Shown: positions 63,996 to 64,000 of the stretch, piece by piece
Layout: the number at the start of each line of letters is the position of its first letter
Position numbering within the stretch: the first letter of the stretch is position 1
NCBI GenBank assembly: GCA_017471965.1
Contig: JAFURF010000006.1
Span: 62,001-126,000 of the forward strand
Direction: 5' to 3'
DNA length: 64,000 nucleotides
Origin: Bacteroidales bacterium
Lineage (GTDB): Bacteria > Bacteroidota > Bacteroidia > Bacteroidales > UBA932
Position numbers and translations under genes: made by a program
The notes under the pieces: generated by a model
The model's database searches: none
The model's input: the letters and a program-made list of their open reading frames with translations, nothing else
Told to the model about the DNA's origin: nothing

Positions 63996-64000
63996 TAAAT

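Overview
The window is a 64 kb piece of a Bacteroidales (Bacteroidetes) conjugative element, either a plasmid or an integrative conjugative element. The evidence is a TraE-to-TraN type IV secretion operon of the CTnDOT class, a Bacteroides-style relaxase and coupling protein pair, several TTG-N19/21-TAnnTTTG promoters (the Bacteroidetes -33/-7 pattern), and two FimA/Mfa-type fimbrial operons. There is no rRNA, tRNA or replication initiator in view. The left edge cuts a VWA gene. The right edge lies just upstream of the transfer operon.

Layout. (1) 1-5.7 kb, + strand: VWA protein, anaerobic ribonucleotide reductase NrdD and its activase NrdG with two small membrane proteins between them, then two exported proteins, one frameshifted at a C7 tract. 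(2) 5.7-7.1 kb: two ribbon-helix-helix relaxosome-type proteins on the - strand, a 600-bp AT-rich and hairpin-rich region that probably holds oriT, and a promoter. (3) 7.1-19.9 kb, + strand: DNA-processing operon with a mobilization accessory protein, SSB-like protein, DnaQ-like exonuclease fold, relaxase, VirD4/MobC coupling protein, topoisomerase III, double-HTH protein, ParA and several unknowns. (4) 32.0-20.0 kb, - strand: leading-region or anti-defence operon with a TOPRIM primase, DUF4099/DUF3945-like protein, a giant 1,835-aa polyvalent protein carrying SLOG-like and NADAR domains, and an ArdC-like protein. (5) 32.1-34.5 kb: a second double-HTH regulator, an orphan CRISPR mini-array with its own tracrRNA and no cas gene, and a ParA/RHH partition pair. 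(6) 34.9-39.0 kb, + strand: an RHH protein plus a tyrosine recombinase reduced to its catalytic domain, unknown cargo genes and a lytic transglycosylase. (7) 52.5-39.0 kb, - strand: two related fimbrial operons (DUF3575, DUF3868/OmpA, fimbrillins, Mfa2-like and FISUMP tip proteins). (8) 63.9-52.7 kb, - strand: TraE x3, TraF, TraG, TraI, TraJ, TraK, TraL, TraM, DUF3853, TraN and a frameshifted tip adhesin.

How it fits together. The relaxase, accessory proteins and coupling protein would nick oriT and deliver DNA to the TraE-N channel. SSB, primase and topoisomerase III would process the strand. The giant polyvalent protein and ArdC-like protein probably protect it on entry. Fimbriae and tip lipoproteins may stabilise mating pairs. 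A shared ~44-bp element upstream of the DNA-processing operon and of a fimbrial operon suggests joint control.

The most unusual item is the orphan type II-like tracrRNA plus CRISPR array at 32,975-33,334. It carries three 29-30-nt spacers and a perfect Bacteroidetes promoter driving the tracrRNA, but no cas9, cas1 or cas2 in the window. It looks like a guide cassette that would depend on the Cas9 of its host. Three coding disruptions (C7 and G8 frameshifts in two lipoproteins, an in-frame TGA in TraJ) may be phase variation, decay or assembly error.
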